Shown: piece by piece, positions 9,985 through 22,452 of the stretch
Layout of the letters: the number at the start of each line of letters is the position of its first letter
How positions within the stretch are numbered: position 1 is the first letter of the stretch
NCBI GenBank assembly: GCA_029168955.1
Contig: JAPDOI010000171.1
Span: forward strand, 496,001-560,000
Direction: 5' to 3'
Length of the DNA: 64,000 bases
From: Aplectana chamaeleonis
Taxonomy: Eukaryota > Nematoda > Chromadorea > Rhabditida > Cosmocercidae
The notes under the pieces: model-generated
Databases searched by the model: none
Told to the model about the DNA's origin: nothing
What the model saw: the letters and a program-made list of their open reading frames with translations, nothing else
Translations under genes and position numbers: made by a program

Positions 9985-10615
9985 CCGACAGCGGGATGGG
10001 CGACGTTTGGAACGCAATTTGCACGCGGTCGGCACGCAAATTTGCGCGGTCAATGCGCACTGCCACGCGGTCAGTACGGAATCCCACGCGGTTAGTACGC
10101 ATCGCGGAGCGGTCAGTACGTCTTGCCACGCGGTCGGTACGCTATGTCGCGCGGTCGGTACGCACTGCCACACGATCAGTACGGTTTGCCCCGCGGTCGG
10201 CACATTTTGGCACGCGGTCGATACGCACTATGACACGGTCGGTACGCATTTTCACGCGTTTGATACATACTGCCACTCGGTCGGTACGGAATGACACGCG
10301 ACTAGTACGCATTTTCGCGCGGTCGGTACGCACTGCCACGTGTTCGGGACGCCTTGACACGCCGTCGGTACGCATGGTCACGCGATCGGTACGCACTGCC
10401 ACGCGGTCGAAACGTACTGTCACGCGGTCAATACGCATTCCCACGCGATCAGCACGCCAAGCCACGCGGTTAGTACGCATCGCCGCGCGGTCGAGACGTC
10501 TTGCCACGCGGTCGGTACAAATGTTGCACGTAGGATTGGCCGCGGTTAGTACGCACTCACACGCGGTAGGCCCGACTATATCCCGCGGTCAGTACAAAAC
10601 TTTTTCGAAGACTTG
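9985..10615 (+). repeat. 21-bp minisatellite (GTCGGTACGCACTGCCACGCG)
   Basis: At least 23 consecutive 21-bp units run from about 10028 to 10515, with degenerate units on each side. The conserved part is CGCGGTCGGTACGC. Because 21 is a multiple of three and units lack stops, long frames stay open on both strands; the plus-strand frame at 9930-10616 encodes 228 residues of a heptad repeat such as TRSVRTA. No start signal or domain argues that it is translated. The same motif, in reverse orientation, builds the repeat at 17695-18330. Confidence 0.92.
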
Positions 10616-10633
10616 ACCTCTGTTAGTACGCAT

Positions 10634-10790
10634 GCACGTGCGGCAGGTAGATTCTGTTTCATTTCAAGTGAACTCCTGTTTTCGATTATCACAGCATAGA
10701 GCGGTGGCTTTTTCGTCGGAAACTCCTTATCACTAATTGTATTTCACCAAAGCCCACCGCTCCGCTGCTGCTGATAATCGGAGTCTACAG
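10634..10790. mobile_element. about 160-bp hairpin element, copy 1
   Basis: The segment pairs with itself: GATTATCACAGCATAGAGCG with CGCTCCGCTGCTGCTGATAATC, and CAGGTAGATTC with GAGTCTACAGGT at its ends. Its reverse complement closely matches 35456-35612, where it interrupts a retrotransposon relic, so it is mobile. It is too short to encode protein. Confidence 0.7.
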
Positions 10791-11410
10791 GTCACTAGGG
10801 ATTTACCAAAGCTTATGTGTTGCTCTCAATCAAATGGCTCTCTTTCAAAACGCATTATTACTCGGATGCAGGGTTTGTGACAAAAAAATTGGTTTCTATC
10901 ATGAAAGTGTATATCTGGTCCCAAAGAGTGAAAAATAAGCAAAAGTTGGGAGTGGGGGTGGGGATTGGGGAAGCGCACAAAAAAGTTGGAACAGCCCAAC
11001 ACGGCTGACTTTCCAACCGCAAATGACGAGTTTGTTCAATCAACAACATATGAAGTCCAGTTGGCTTAGATGAGTTCGTGCGGAGCAAGCAAAGGAGCGG
11101 TCGGTCATGGCAAAATAAGGATATCTCGAAATGATAAACCCGATACGCCCTACTTCGACCGGCTCAGAATGAGGGAGCGAGGCCCCTGTCAGAGAAAAAT
11201 CGCCGTGGCCTACTTGGTCGATACGTATGAAAAACATAGACGATGGAGGTTGCAAAAAACACCGTTGTGGCCATATGTATGAATTATGTGCAACGATATC
11301 ATGGATATCATTCATTTCTTTTGTTATATCATGTGAACATCGGTCGAGTCAGCCGCATCGGGTGTTTTTTCCACCTTAGGCGCCCGTCAGACTTCGTCGA
11401 AAAACCTGCT

Positions 11411-11460
11411 GAGTCCGACTGAGTCCGAATGAGTCCGACTGAGTCCGACTGAGTCCGGTT
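11411..11460 (+). repeat. 10-bp tandem repeat, five units
   Basis: Five consecutive units of GAGTCCGACT, with changes only in the second and last copies. Confidence 0.95.
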
Positions 11461-12524
11461 GCCCCAGCGCCAACCAGTTCCTCTGCGAAACATGCAATTG
11501 ATAGTGACGATTATCACCTCAGCTGTGAATCGGAACGTGTTTGGTGGCTAATTTTTTTTGTTTTCAACATGTCTTTGTCTTCAACTCGTAAGCCATTTTT
11601 AAGAATCATCATTGGATAGATGGGGTGAGGATGATTTCGGTTGGGACGCAGCGGTACTCAGTCGGTGCATTGGCCCCGCCCTTGTACGCATGAGAACCAT
11701 CAGTATCGACCGGGTGGATTGCGGTGGGCATCAGGCGGTCGCAGTCGGACTCGGTGGGTTGATTTTTTGCACCCGTCTCCCACGAATTCGGTGTGTATCG
11801 ACCCGGTGGGACTCAGTGGATCCACCGACTATGACGGGGGCCTTACCACATTCATGTCTTTCGTGATTATCGACCGGGCTACGCCGATCGGCCAACTATG
11901 ACCGAGGCCCTACCCGTTTCAAGCCTACCGCGTGTTTAGCTCAAAATCGCTCCAGCCGCGATCTAGCTGGAGAGGTTTAGTTTTGTTTAATTAGTGTTTA
12001 TGAAGAATAACTATATTTGGCGCTGGCAGACCAGCCGCGCTTAATCGTTCTGTCGTGCTTGCACGTTTTTTTCCCTTGAGAATTTCACTCATTTTCACTT
12101 CATTGGTGACCAGATAGACACCTTCATGATGAAGACTCAACAATCTTTTTATCTAGAGCGCTTCTTATAGACATTCATGCGCGCCATTCTAATGGGAGCA
12201 ATGCATACGTGCTGCTTCCGCGTGCTTACCAACCGCTGACACTTTTCAAATAAAAGTTCCGTATTAGGAGGCATTTTACTACGTTTCCTCAGCTTATGAT
12301 GGCATTTCTTGCATTTTACAATCTTCCATTTTTGCTCTCGCATTTTCTTCCTTTGTCCCCTTCCTTATCTTTCTAGAAGAAATTCAATGTGTTAATCGTG
12401 TTGTGAGATCAGTACCCGTGTGTTTTATTTAACGAATCCTCGTGGGATCGAATGTGCTCGTTGATAGTGATTCCAAGCCTTTTCCAATGGCATACGTCAG
12501 CTGTTGAAACTGCTTGTACAGTCG

Positions 12525-12712
12525 TTATGGGGCCGAAAATCCGCTCCGCGATTGCAGCGACTCGCTGCTGCAGCATGTAGCACAATTATAATCTAGCTGG
12601 GAGAAGGGATAATTGTGTCGGGAGCTAGTCCAGCACGATTATCGGCGTGCTGCGTGCTGCATGCTGCAACCGCGGCTGTCCTCAACTGCGGAGCGGAATT
12701 TCGCCCCGATAA
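12525..12712. repeat. imperfect palindrome of about 190 bp
   Basis: The left end GGGGCCGAAAATCCGCTCCG pairs with the right end CGGAGCGGAATTTCGCCCC, and GCTGCAGCATGTAGCAC pairs with GTGCTGCATGCTGCA. It resembles the short hairpin elements at 10634 and 35456 in having CCGCTCCGC near its ends, but it is not a clear copy of them. Confidence 0.65.
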
Positions 12713-13349
12713 CGGCAGTACGGAGTCTTCCAGTGTCTATTTGCTGCCAACAAATATTCATATTTTATCCACAGACGATAATCTTGCTCTTTTTGTCAAG
12801 AAAATTTTCATTCGAGTCTAGGTAAAGTCATTTGTCAATAAGTTTTGCGAGCTTCCAAAACATCTAATTTAAAATATCAATAGTAAACTATTCGTAAGCA
12901 TTACCACACCAAGAAGAACAAGAAGATGAAGAATAGTACTTTTGTGATTCTTTGCCGTGCAGGTTTGATAAACGGTGAAACTGGTTTATTAGTGGCCTGA
13001 CGTTTGATGAAGAATAGTAAAATTAAGAAGGGCAAGACGATCGAGATCACGAGAGAGAGCAAGAAACTTCTATAGAATAACGAGATCAAGAAAAAAGGCA
13101 AAAAGTGAAAGAAGAAGAAAATCCTACTTGCCAAACTTTCCCCACGGCCGGCGGTTGACTTTTTTGCACGTGGGCGCGCTATAAGTTTGCTAGGACACAT
13201 GGCATCGCGTACTGTAGTCGTTGGGACAAGAGTCAGACTTTCCCATTCACGCCTCAACCTTCAAGTTGGAACTGCAGTTCTAGCCAGATTCAGCGTAGGA
13301 ATACGCTCGACGATCGGGAGTGTCGCCCATATATCGTCTTGACAGCAAA

Positions 13350-13795
13350 ATACTTGCTGATCTCGGAGAGAGTCACACGCTGATCACGGTGGTATCTCTG
13401 AAATCGTCCAATTATCCCTATGAACAGGAGTCATGGCTCCTCAAAGATGCCCATATTTTGAAGGTGGAAAATTGGTGGACGAGTTGTCTCAGGCCGGTAT
13501 TTCTCTTCATTCGCAATCTTTGCGCGAGAGCGAGCCAGCATAAAAAGACAGTCCGGCGCGAGTGAAAAACGAAGACTTGTTGAAAAGTCATCCATCCATC
13601 TAGCCGCTGTCGAGTTCAGAAATCTGGTAGGGGTGTGGCCCGTGGTGGTGAGTGATGGGGTCTAGCCTGTGGTGAACGCTTGTATCTAGCATATTTGGAA
13701 GAATCGGGATCTCGCACTTGGCACGTGTTATACGGGAGACTTATACTACACAATAAAAAAATCATAAAATTCATGTCTGAGAGGGTACTGCACCT
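13350..13795 (+). mobile_element. 5'-truncated TTAA-type MITE
   Basis: It matches the MITE at 5521-6004 from its GGAGAGAGTCACACGCTGATC segment to the end, including GGTGGACGAGTTGTCTC. It ends at CACCT followed by TTAA (13796-13799). The first 30 or so bases and the left TTAA are not recognisable. Confidence 0.8.
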
Positions 13796-14190
13796 TTAAA
13801 TAAATAACTACTTAAACAAACAAATAATTAGGTAAATAAATAACTGAATAAATCATCAAATAAACTAAAAAATAATAAAAAGAAAAGAAAAAATATACAT
13901 GTGGAGAATTTAAAAAATAAAGGAAACAACTAAATAAGTACAAAAATATAAAAGATCAAAAAATTAAAAAGTAAATAACTGAATAAATAACTAAATGAAT
14001 GAAAAAATCAAAAGACAAACTAAATAAAAAATAAGTGAATCAAAATGAATGAATAATTAAGCAAATAAACAACTAAACCAATAAATAAATAAACACTTGA
14101 TTAAATAAACAAATAAAATGAAGCAAATAAAACAAATGAACAAATAGACAAACAATTGAATGAACAAATGAATAATTAAATAAAACGAAG
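13796..14190 (+). repeat. A-rich AAAT/AAAC low-complexity tract
   Basis: About 400 bases of irregular AAATAAATAAC- and AAAC-type repeats with almost no C or G. It is not coding. Confidence 0.9.
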
Positions 14191-15175
14191 AAAAGTATCA
14201 CATTGATCAAATGATGAAAATGAGGAGAGAGAAAAAGTTGCTGGAGTTGTGAAGAATGAGAAGAGAGTGGAGAAGAGAGAGAAAGAGAGCAGCAGGAAAG
14301 AATGGGGAAATGAAAAAACCCCCGACGATTTGACTGAATCCGTCATTTTTGAGTTCTGTTCGTGGGGTACGCTAGTGGAAACGGGAGAAAAAGTTGATGG
14401 GGTGGCCACTAGCGTGTTCGATAGCAAGGTGATCAAGGAGGTCATTGAGGTTTCGGGTGACAAGGAACTCGTTAGAGATATGAATTCTAGCCAGTGGAGA
14501 TCCAAGCATTTCCTGAATCGATCGTGATTGTGATCAAGGTAGACTCATCCGTCTTATCAACCTTGTTAGCACAATCAGGATATCAATAAAACGTTGCCTA
14601 GATAAATGCGCAGCTGTAAATTGAGAGTTTGTTCACTGCTTAGCTAAAAAGAACTGGATGCTCGAGAAGCTCAATGGCATTCAAATTTTCACACATGAAC
14701 CGAAATAGTCTCTAGTCCTGCCTGAGTATTTTGCATAGAACGCAAACGGTCGGTGAACTTTTTTGGCTTCACATCTGCAGGCTGTATATTATAGTTGTAC
14801 ACGAACGAAATTTTCGCGAAACTTTCGGAGAATTTTTCGAAATTTTTTTCGTTTGTAATGGTCTAGAGCGTGAGGATGATTTCAAGGATTGAGGAAGCAG
14901 CGATTCGATTTCGCTCGAATTTTCAGAATGCGATCTGACATTTGTATACACACAATGTTATGGTGATATACTAACAATCTTCGCCGGAAATGCAACCAGT
15001 TCATTGGAAATTTAAAAAATTGCGCCGAATAATAAAGGTACGCGCGCTCTATTAGAAGAACACATAAAAGAGGGGCTGATAATTGGAAGTACACCCTCTA
15101 TTTGAAGTACAGCTCTATAAGAGGTACATTTAATGTAGAGGCCTGAATATTTGAAGTATGGTTTCCATTTTCGAT
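14191..15175. other. gene-free stretch
   Basis: A plus-strand frame at 14249-14527 encodes 92 residues, charged at the N-terminus and then mixed (GTLVETGEKVDGVATSVFDS). It matches nothing I know and is not supported by splice or start signals. No other feature is evident. Confidence 0.4.
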
Positions 15176-15290
15176 CTTGTCTGACGCATGGACCAGGCGG
15201 CGGGCCGGGCGGGGCTGGCGGCCTCACTGAAGAATGGGGTTGCGATCCGTGCGTGGTGAGATCCATTCGACGGCAAGATTTTAAGCTATG
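15176..15290. mobile_element. SINE-like sequence, diverged second copy
   Basis: TCTGACGCATGGACCAGGCG, then CTCACTGAAGAATGGGGTTG and GCGATCCGTGCG..GTGAGATC, align over about 80 bp with the insertion at 5071-5225, confirming a dispersed repeat. The B-box-like GGGGTTGCGATCCGTG is retained. Its ends are unclear. Confidence 0.6.
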
Positions 15291-15590
15291 ATTGTAAGAA
15301 GTGGGGAGGAATTTCAGTTTTGACGGTATACACAAGCCTTTCGTGCTCTACAAAAACTGATAGGGTCCTTATAATACCACGCAACTACAGAAGGAATGAC
15401 ACATTGTTGTGTTTTCTCGCGCGAACTTTATTCGAAGGCGGTGTTGATTCATCAAAACGTCCAGTTAGCTGACATTAGATGAGAAGCGAATTGTGTCCGG
15501 AGGATATTCCGAAACGTGGCTCATTGCTCGTGATCAGAAAGGATGCAGAGGGCCCCACGTTTACGTTCGGGTAGGTTTGACCCTCACTGA

Positions 15591-16051
15591 AGGCACAGTA
15601 CACCCTTAGTCATACATTTTGAGATTTTTATTTGAGTGTGTAGTAGACCCCTCCTATCTAACACGTGCCAAGGATCTCAATTCCTCCAAACAAGCAACCA
15701 TCACAGGCCCGACCTCCTTCGCTCACCAACACGGGCCACACCCCTTAACAGATTTCCGAACTCGATAGCGGCTGGATGGATGGATGAGTTTTCAACAAGT
15801 CTTCGTTCTTCAGTCCACTGCCGGACTGTCTCCATGTCCTGGCTCGCTCTCGCGCAACGATAGCGAATGAAGAGAAATACAGACCTGAGACAACTCGTCC
15901 ACCAATTTCTCCTCCTCAGAATATAGGCATCTTTAAGGAGCCATAACTCATTTCATAGAAGGCCGTGAGCGATTTCAAAGAGACCACTGTGGTCAGCGGG
16001 TGACTCTCTCCAACTTCAACATTAAACCACTTTTCTGGGAGTTCTATGCCT
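15591..16051 (-). mobile_element. TTAA-type MITE, AGGCACAG family
   Basis: It begins AGGCACAGTACACCC and ends ATGCCT before TTAA at 16052-16055. Its interior is the reverse complement of the MITE at 5521, including GACAACTCGTCCACCA. The left TTAA has decayed (ACTGA). The right TTAA is shared with the next MITE. Confidence 0.85.
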
Positions 16052-16055
16052 TTAA

Positions 16056-16524
16056 AGGCAGCATACACGCTCGTAAACATAATTGAGATAACTACGGAAT
16101 TAGAATGGTATGGCACAGAACACAACTTTCACGCATTTTAGAGCCTCAAAAACGACCCATGATGCCGCTACATGAGTAGGAAGTTGGCCCCGCCCCTGTA
16201 TCTGCCCGCCCCCTCTATTTGCGTCCTCTTCCAAAACAGGGGTGCTAGGCCATTCTCATCATCAGCAACGTTTGTGGGTGGTGGAATAGGTACAGTAGAT
16301 AAACCACACACATCGATGACGGTAGAAATAGCCCAACACCCCTGTTTTAGAGAAGGACGCAAATACAGGGGCGGGCAGATACAGGGGCGGGACCAACTTC
16401 TTACTCATGTAGCGTTATCGTAGTTCGTTTTTGACGCTTCAAAATGCATGGGCGTTGGGTTCGGTGCCATATAATTCTGATTCTGTTGTTATCTCAATTA
16501 CGTTTGCGAGCGTGTATGCTGCCC
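16056..16524. mobile_element. TTAA-type MITE with long inverted ends and internal palindrome
   Basis: It begins AGGCAGCATACACGCTCGTA and ends GAGCGTGTATGCTGCCC with TTAA on each side (16052-16055 and 16525-16528). The terminal inverted repeats run about 70 bp. Inside, a GCCCCGCCCCTGTATCTGCC segment at about 16187 pairs with GGCAGATACAGGGGCGGG at about 16373, so most of the element is one imperfect hairpin. Confidence 0.88.
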
Positions 16525-16528
16525 TTAA

Positions 16529-17694
16529 GGCGAACGTCAGCAAGAGCCCAGGACAAAACCACACAAAACAAGTTTAAACCGGCTACAATTACTAGGATAA
16601 CTACGCCCGTCCATGCTGTTGCTCCATCCTCAAATAACGAGTTTTTCAAGATCACTAACTGTTTAGAAGAAAACGAGTTTTGGGCTTGGGATAGATGAAG
16701 CCAGATGTGTGCATCAAGTTGTGAATTAGACAACTATTATAATCAAAGAAATTGCCCCTTTCAGTGGTTCTTGTCGGATTCTCAGTTTTGAAGACCCAGC
16801 TGTCACAGAGACCAGCCCATCTGACTTTCTACCGGAACAAAAATAGGTCAAACCTTTCCAGGGAAGACCTTTCTTCTAATGAACTGATAGACTAAAAGCG
16901 CAAGCGCTCGAGATTTCGTTACCTGAAGACAACAGACACGCTCGAAAAAGTTGTTGAGTTAAAGTCTGTCCGAATGAGACCGTCCGCCCAGGCGGTCGGC
17001 GTGCGTGTCGAACGGGAATCGAGAGGGCATTTGTTGGACATGTGAATTGACTAACAAGAAGACGAGACGAGAAAGAGGTAATAATCCAGTCAGCTGTTTG
17101 CAGCCCCGAGAAGACTCTTCCACGACCGTTCAACACGCAAGCCGAACGCTTGGGGCGGACATTCTCCTTCGGCCAGACCTTACCTACGTTACTAGGGTCT
17201 TATGGCTCCTAATAGAATGGTCACGCCGTTGTAAGCGTCAAAAACGAGTCAAAAGTACTAAATACTAAGTGCAAATCGAAAAATTTCCGCAACCACGCCC
17301 CAAAAACAAACTCGTTCAGACAGATCGTTCTAATACGGTGACTTTCGCTGGTTTTTGATGCTTCCAACGAGGTGAATGTTCCAGTACAGGCTGGAAGAGT
17401 ATATCGTCTTTTCAAACTCAACCGTATTGTTGCTAATATTCGCTGTTTCAACCGCGCGTTGGGCAACTCGTCAACTTTCACCCGATAAACAAATCAACCG
17501 TTGTTCCTCTATTTGCATACAGTTTTAGTTGGTTCCCCATACTACCAGCCCCGAACCCCTCGATTTATGTCACGAAAGCGATATCATTTTTAAGTGTGTC
17601 TGCTGCCTTTAATAAGCACGTGCATTTGCGTATGTACACACACTTGCGTACCGACCGTGCAGACTGACAAACCGACCACACCCACCAGTCTGCT
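16529..17694. other. gene-free stretch
   Basis: No supportable gene, RNA or repeat was found. A TGCTGCCTTTAA-like MITE end occurs at about 17601-17612 but has no partner that I can find. Confidence 0.45.
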
Positions 17695-18330
17695 AGCGTA
17701 CTCAATGCGGGCGATTGCGTGTTGAACGCGAACCCTTGCGCACCGACCGCGCACTGTCTAACCGATATCATCCACCAGTTTGCTTGCGTATTGAATGCGG
17801 GCGATTGCGTATTGAACGCGAAGAATTGCGTACCGACCGCGCTAACTGACAATACGACCTCACCGACCAGTTTTTTTGCGTGCTGAACGCGGGCGATTGC
17901 GTACTGAACGCTGACCCTTGCGCACCGACCGCGCACTGTCTAACCGATATCATCCACCAGTTTGCTTGCGTACTGAATGCGAGCGATTGCGTATTAAACG
18001 CGAACAATTGCGTGCCGACCGCGCCAACTGGCAATACGACCTCAAAGACCATTTTTTTGCGTGCTGAACGCGGGCGATTGCGTACTGAACGCTGACCCTT
18101 GCGTACCGACCGCGCAGACCATCAAACCGATCTCATCCACCAGTTTGCTAGCGTATTGAATGCGGGCGATTGCGTATTGAACGCAAACAATTGCGTACCG
18201 ACCGCGCTAACTGACAATACGAACTCACCGACCAGTTTTTTTGCGTGCTGAACGCGGGCGGTTGCGTACCGAACGCGACCACTTTGCGTACTGACTGCGT
18301 ATGCTCTTGTACCAAACGCAGCGAAAAGTC
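17695..18330 (-). repeat. 91-bp tandem repeat with 182-bp higher-order period
   Basis: Seven units of about 91 bp start at about 17695, 17786, 17877, 17967, 18058, 18150 and 18242. Units alternate between a type ending ATCCACCAGTTTGCT and a type ending GACCAGTTTTTTT, giving an A-B-A-B order with a 182-bp period. Each unit contains three 21-bp subunits (GCGTATTGAACGCG type and GCGTACCGACCGCG type). The last is the reverse complement of the core of the minisatellite at 9985-10615. Confidence 0.9.
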
Positions 18331-18336
18331 ATAATC

Positions 18337-18560
18337 CGTACTGACCGCGCGCAAGGATGAACGCGCGCGGTCAGTACGTCTCTATGGAATTTCGCGAGCG
18401 GTTGGTACGCAGCCCAGGCGTATCGACCGCGTGCACTATTTCGTTTGCGCGGTCAGTACGCAAATGCGCGCGTTCGACACGATATGCATTTTTTGCCCGC
18501 GGTCAGTACGATAGTGGCACGCGGTCAGTACGAAACGCGATTTTTCGCCCGCGGTCGATC
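18337..18560 (+). repeat. orientation switch and inverted CGCGGTCAGTACG units
   Basis: CGTACTGACCGCGCGC (18337-18352) and GCGCGCGGTCAGTACG (18363-18378) form a perfect 16-bp inverted repeat with a 10-base loop. Left of it the 21-bp motif runs on the minus strand; right of it, to about 18560, spaced copies run on the plus strand. The flank after 18560 (CCACCCCATTGTCTGAGCGT) matches, in reverse, the flank of the first minisatellite locus near 9945-9960. Confidence 0.85.
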
Positions 18561-19077
18561 CACCCCATTGTCTGAGCGTGTGTAGAGAGACCCTCTCCCA
18601 ACGCTATAGCATACACAATAGCTAAGGAGGGAATTTCTTTTGCCAAACCATTTCCACTCCTTATAACAATCTTTTGCCAAACAATTTCCACTCCTTATAA
18701 CAACAATGAAGGCGGGAGCGCTTGCATGGGAAGCTCATTACGACGCAAGAAGTGCTACACGTATGATCAATCAGTTCGCCATTAATATGAAATACGATCT
18801 CCCCAATTATGCCATCGATAACAACTTGCCCTTCTCACTTCTAACGGGTGGTACCACAGGTAATGGAGTGAAATGGAGTGTTTCTCTTGAAAACTGAATC
18901 TTCCGTCAATCGTTCCATGACCTTTCATCTCGCCCTCGTAGATTTCGAAAGTGAATCTGGAGAACACATCCTACAGGCCTTACGAGAGCATTTTACTGGA
19001 TTGACTTCCTGGGCACAGCAGCCTGGTCTCACTATGACCCCATGGAGTTTCTTTATCAGTCGCCTGTTCTCACTCTT
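18561..19077. other. gene-free stretch
   Basis: The first 50 bases are homologous to the 9410-9448 flank (CTCTCTACACAC, AACGCTATAG). CAATTTCCACTCCTTATAAC is repeated in tandem at about 18650-18700. Two frames of 63 and 73 codons have no recognisable content. Confidence 0.45.
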
Positions 19078-19565
19078 AGAATCACAGAATACCCTCTGAT
19101 ATGAATTTTGAGATTTTCGTGTAATTGTGTAGAAGACCGCTCCTGTAGAACACATGCCAAATACGAAATCTCAATTCCTCCAAATAAGCGAGATATAAGC
19201 GACCACCACGAGCCCTACCCCTTTCAGCCACCACCACAGGCCTGGCCCCCTTCCTGATTTCCGATCTCAATAGCGGCTAGACGGATGGACGATTTTAAAC
19301 CGAGTCGTCGTTCTTCACCCCCTTTCCGATTTATCTCCTCATCCTGTTCCGCTTACGTGCCGCGACTGCGAATCAAGAGAAATACAGGCCTGAGACAACT
19401 CGTCCACCAAATTTTTGCCCTCAAAATACATGCATTTTCAAGGAGCCATATCTCCGTTCGCATGGGGTCTTGGACGATTGCAGAAATACCATTGTGATCA
19501 GATTGTGACCCCCTTCAGGATAAGGATAAAAGCTAAGAAAAACATTTTCTGGGTTCTCTGTGCCT
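19078..19565 (-). mobile_element. TTAA-type MITE, AGGCACAG family, decayed ends
   Basis: Its interior is the reverse complement of the 5521 MITE: ATATGAATTTTGAGATTTTC, then CTCGCTTATTTGGAGGAATTGAG in reverse, then GACAACTCGTCCACCA. The ends are mutated (CACAGAATACCCTC on the left, CTGTGCCT then TCAA on the right). It abuts the next MITE. Confidence 0.8.
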
Positions 19566-19569
19566 TCAA

Positions 19570-20021
19570 AGGCACATTCCAAGCCCAGGGGCGTAATCTG
19601 AGATTTTCACAAAGCTGTGAAGTGGACCCAGCCCACGGAACACTCGCCAAGTGCGAGCTCTAGATTCCTCTGAATAAGCGAGATATAGGAGGTAGCCGCC
19701 CTGGGGCGCCCACGTCAGGAAGCCATTTTGGCACTCCCCTTTTACGATCTTTCGAACGTAATAGTGGCGAGATGAGCGTTGTTTTCCGATCAATTTTCCT
19801 ATTTTTCCCTTCATTCTCAGCCTCTCTCTTTATTTAGGCCGGCTCGCATACATTGTTTAGAAGTGACGGAAGGTATGAGCCTCGGACAACTTGTACACCA
19901 TGCTTTTGCACCTCAATTTTCGAGGGACCTTAACTCCGTTCCATCTCCTGTAGGATTCCAGAGAAATGAGTGGAATCAGCGTCAGACCGTCTTCAAGATA
20001 TTCTGAGATTGGACTGTGCCT
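19570..20021 (-). mobile_element. TTAA-type MITE, AGGCACA family
   Basis: It begins AGGCACATTCC and ends GGACTGTGCCT before TTAA (20022-20025). On the left the site is TCAA, shared with the preceding MITE. The interior contains TCGGACAACTTGTACACCAT and TTCGAGGGACCTTAACTCCG, the core shared by the whole family. Confidence 0.85.
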
Positions 20022-20242
20022 TTAAGCGATGGAGCTTCAGTGATGACGAGTCGGATGCAAGGCTTCTGTGGATTGCTGAAGTCTCAGATGGAATCAGAAA
20101 CAGAGTATGGGGACATACAGGCTATAAGACGGCGAAATTCACTTGGTTCCTACGCGTGCTGGTGTGGAGCGGAGGTTAGAGACAGAGAGAGAGAGCGTAG
20201 GGCAGACGGAGTTGCCGAGATGTACGTTCGTGCCGTGACAGT

Positions 20243-20781
20243 GTGGAGGAAAGAAGATCACCTCCGTGCAAACCGACGTCAATCCCTCCGCGGAGAAGGT
20301 TTTTGTCATGGGAGAGGTGCTGGCTGACCGCAGCTCTCCTGAAAATCCTGCAAATAGCCGGCGTCGAGAGGAACCCAGGACCTGCGAAGAAGAACAAGTA
20401 CCCATGTGCCACATGCGGCAGAGATGTCACTTGGCATGGAACCAGCGTCCAATGTTTTGGATGCCAAAGGTGGGTGCACTTCACTTGTTCGGGTCTCAGT
20501 TCTGTGAGGCAACACGATTCTTCCTTTCGTTTTATTGTGTGCTCCGCCTCCAGTAACTCCAATTCCTCATCTACCAACCGCCCCCTATCTATTGTACACA
20601 TCAATCTAAACGGCCTTCGCGCCAAGCTTTCTGAATTATCTCTCTTTGCCCGTACTCATCACCCGGATGTTATCAGGATCCAGGAGACCAAACTCTCTCC
20701 CTCTGCTACCTCCAGACATCCAAACATCCCGGGCTATACTGCATATCCTACTCCTTGGTCATCTCAAGGAGGCGGAGTCTA
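20243..20781 (+). pseudogene. copy C N-terminal part: 2A-like motif, PHD-like finger, endonuclease start
   Basis: The 2A-like GVERNPGP lies at residues 40-47 after a leucine-rich stretch. It is followed by the Cys/His cluster with [25 protein letters not shown] and FIVC, in which one Cys of the last pair is lost. The endonuclease begins with [10 protein letters not shown] and IQETKL. Two bases are missing at about 20781 (GGAGTCTACTTT against GGAGTCTCTACTTT in copy B), which shifts the frame into the one used downstream. Confidence 0.85.
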
Positions 20782-21767
<986 letters not shown>

Positions 21768-22386
21768 GAAGATGAACTTCAGAAATGATGCAGCAGCAAC
21801 GTGGAAGGCCTTGAAAAGGATCTCCGGAAAGTTAACCTCCGCCAACAATTCCACGATTGAATTTGAAGGTGGAGTCTTCAAATCAGGGAAGGAGGCCGCA
21901 AATGCTCTTGGGAAGCATTTTTTCATCACTAGAACCAAAAGAGACAAGCAGAATAGATTAACTGTACGGGAACTCTGTAAATTGGCTCTCATGGATGTAG
22001 ATGATGCAGTCACGCCTGCACAGGTCGAGAAGGTGAGCAAGGAGATGAGCAACTCGAAGGCGATAGGGCCAGACGGTTTGAGCTCTGCAGTCCTGAAGAG
22101 ACTGCCCAGTGAACTACTGCCCCTTCTTGCTGACGTCATGAATACATCGTTTCGTACATGTACTTTACCCCAAAATTGGAAAGTGGCTCGTGTTATTCCA
22201 CTGCCGAAGCCGGGAAAGTCACCATCCACGGCTAAAGGGTACCGGCCGATCAGTCTGCTCTCACCCATCGCCGAAATTGTCGAAAAACTGCTTGCGGAGG
22301 AGCTTGCCGAGCATAACAGCCAACAGCAGCACCAACATGGTTTCGTAAATTACATTCCACCACTACGGGCTTGTTGGAAATTGTGA
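21768..22386 (+). pseudogene. copy C start of RT domain
   Basis: The open frame 21682-22386 covers the pre-RT region (FTEKMNFRNDAAATWKALKR) and the RT fingers (NSKAIGPDGLSSAVL, KPGKSPSTAKGYRPISLLS, HQHGF). It is cut short by the one-base deletion in GGTTTCGTAAATT that copy B also has. Downstream RT coding resumes after the MITE. Confidence 0.88.
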
Positions 22387-22452
22387 GCTATGCTCTGGAC
22401 GGCTTCAATGCCATCAAACCCCAATGTACTGTTGGTGTGGCCCTCGACTTAA

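Larger units (their letters stand above)
10796..13349. other. largely gene-free stretch
   Basis: Apart from a 10-bp repeat at 11411-11460 and a palindrome at 12525-12712 I find no supportable feature. GGGTGGATTGCGGTGGG-type G/T-rich sequence occurs at 11600-11900. Short open frames occur but lack recognisable domains. Confidence 0.5.

Noticed and set aside
9930..10616. A 228-codon Arg-rich open frame as a gene
   Set aside because: It is a direct product of the 21-bp repeat, similar frames exist on both strands, and no start context or domain supports translation.
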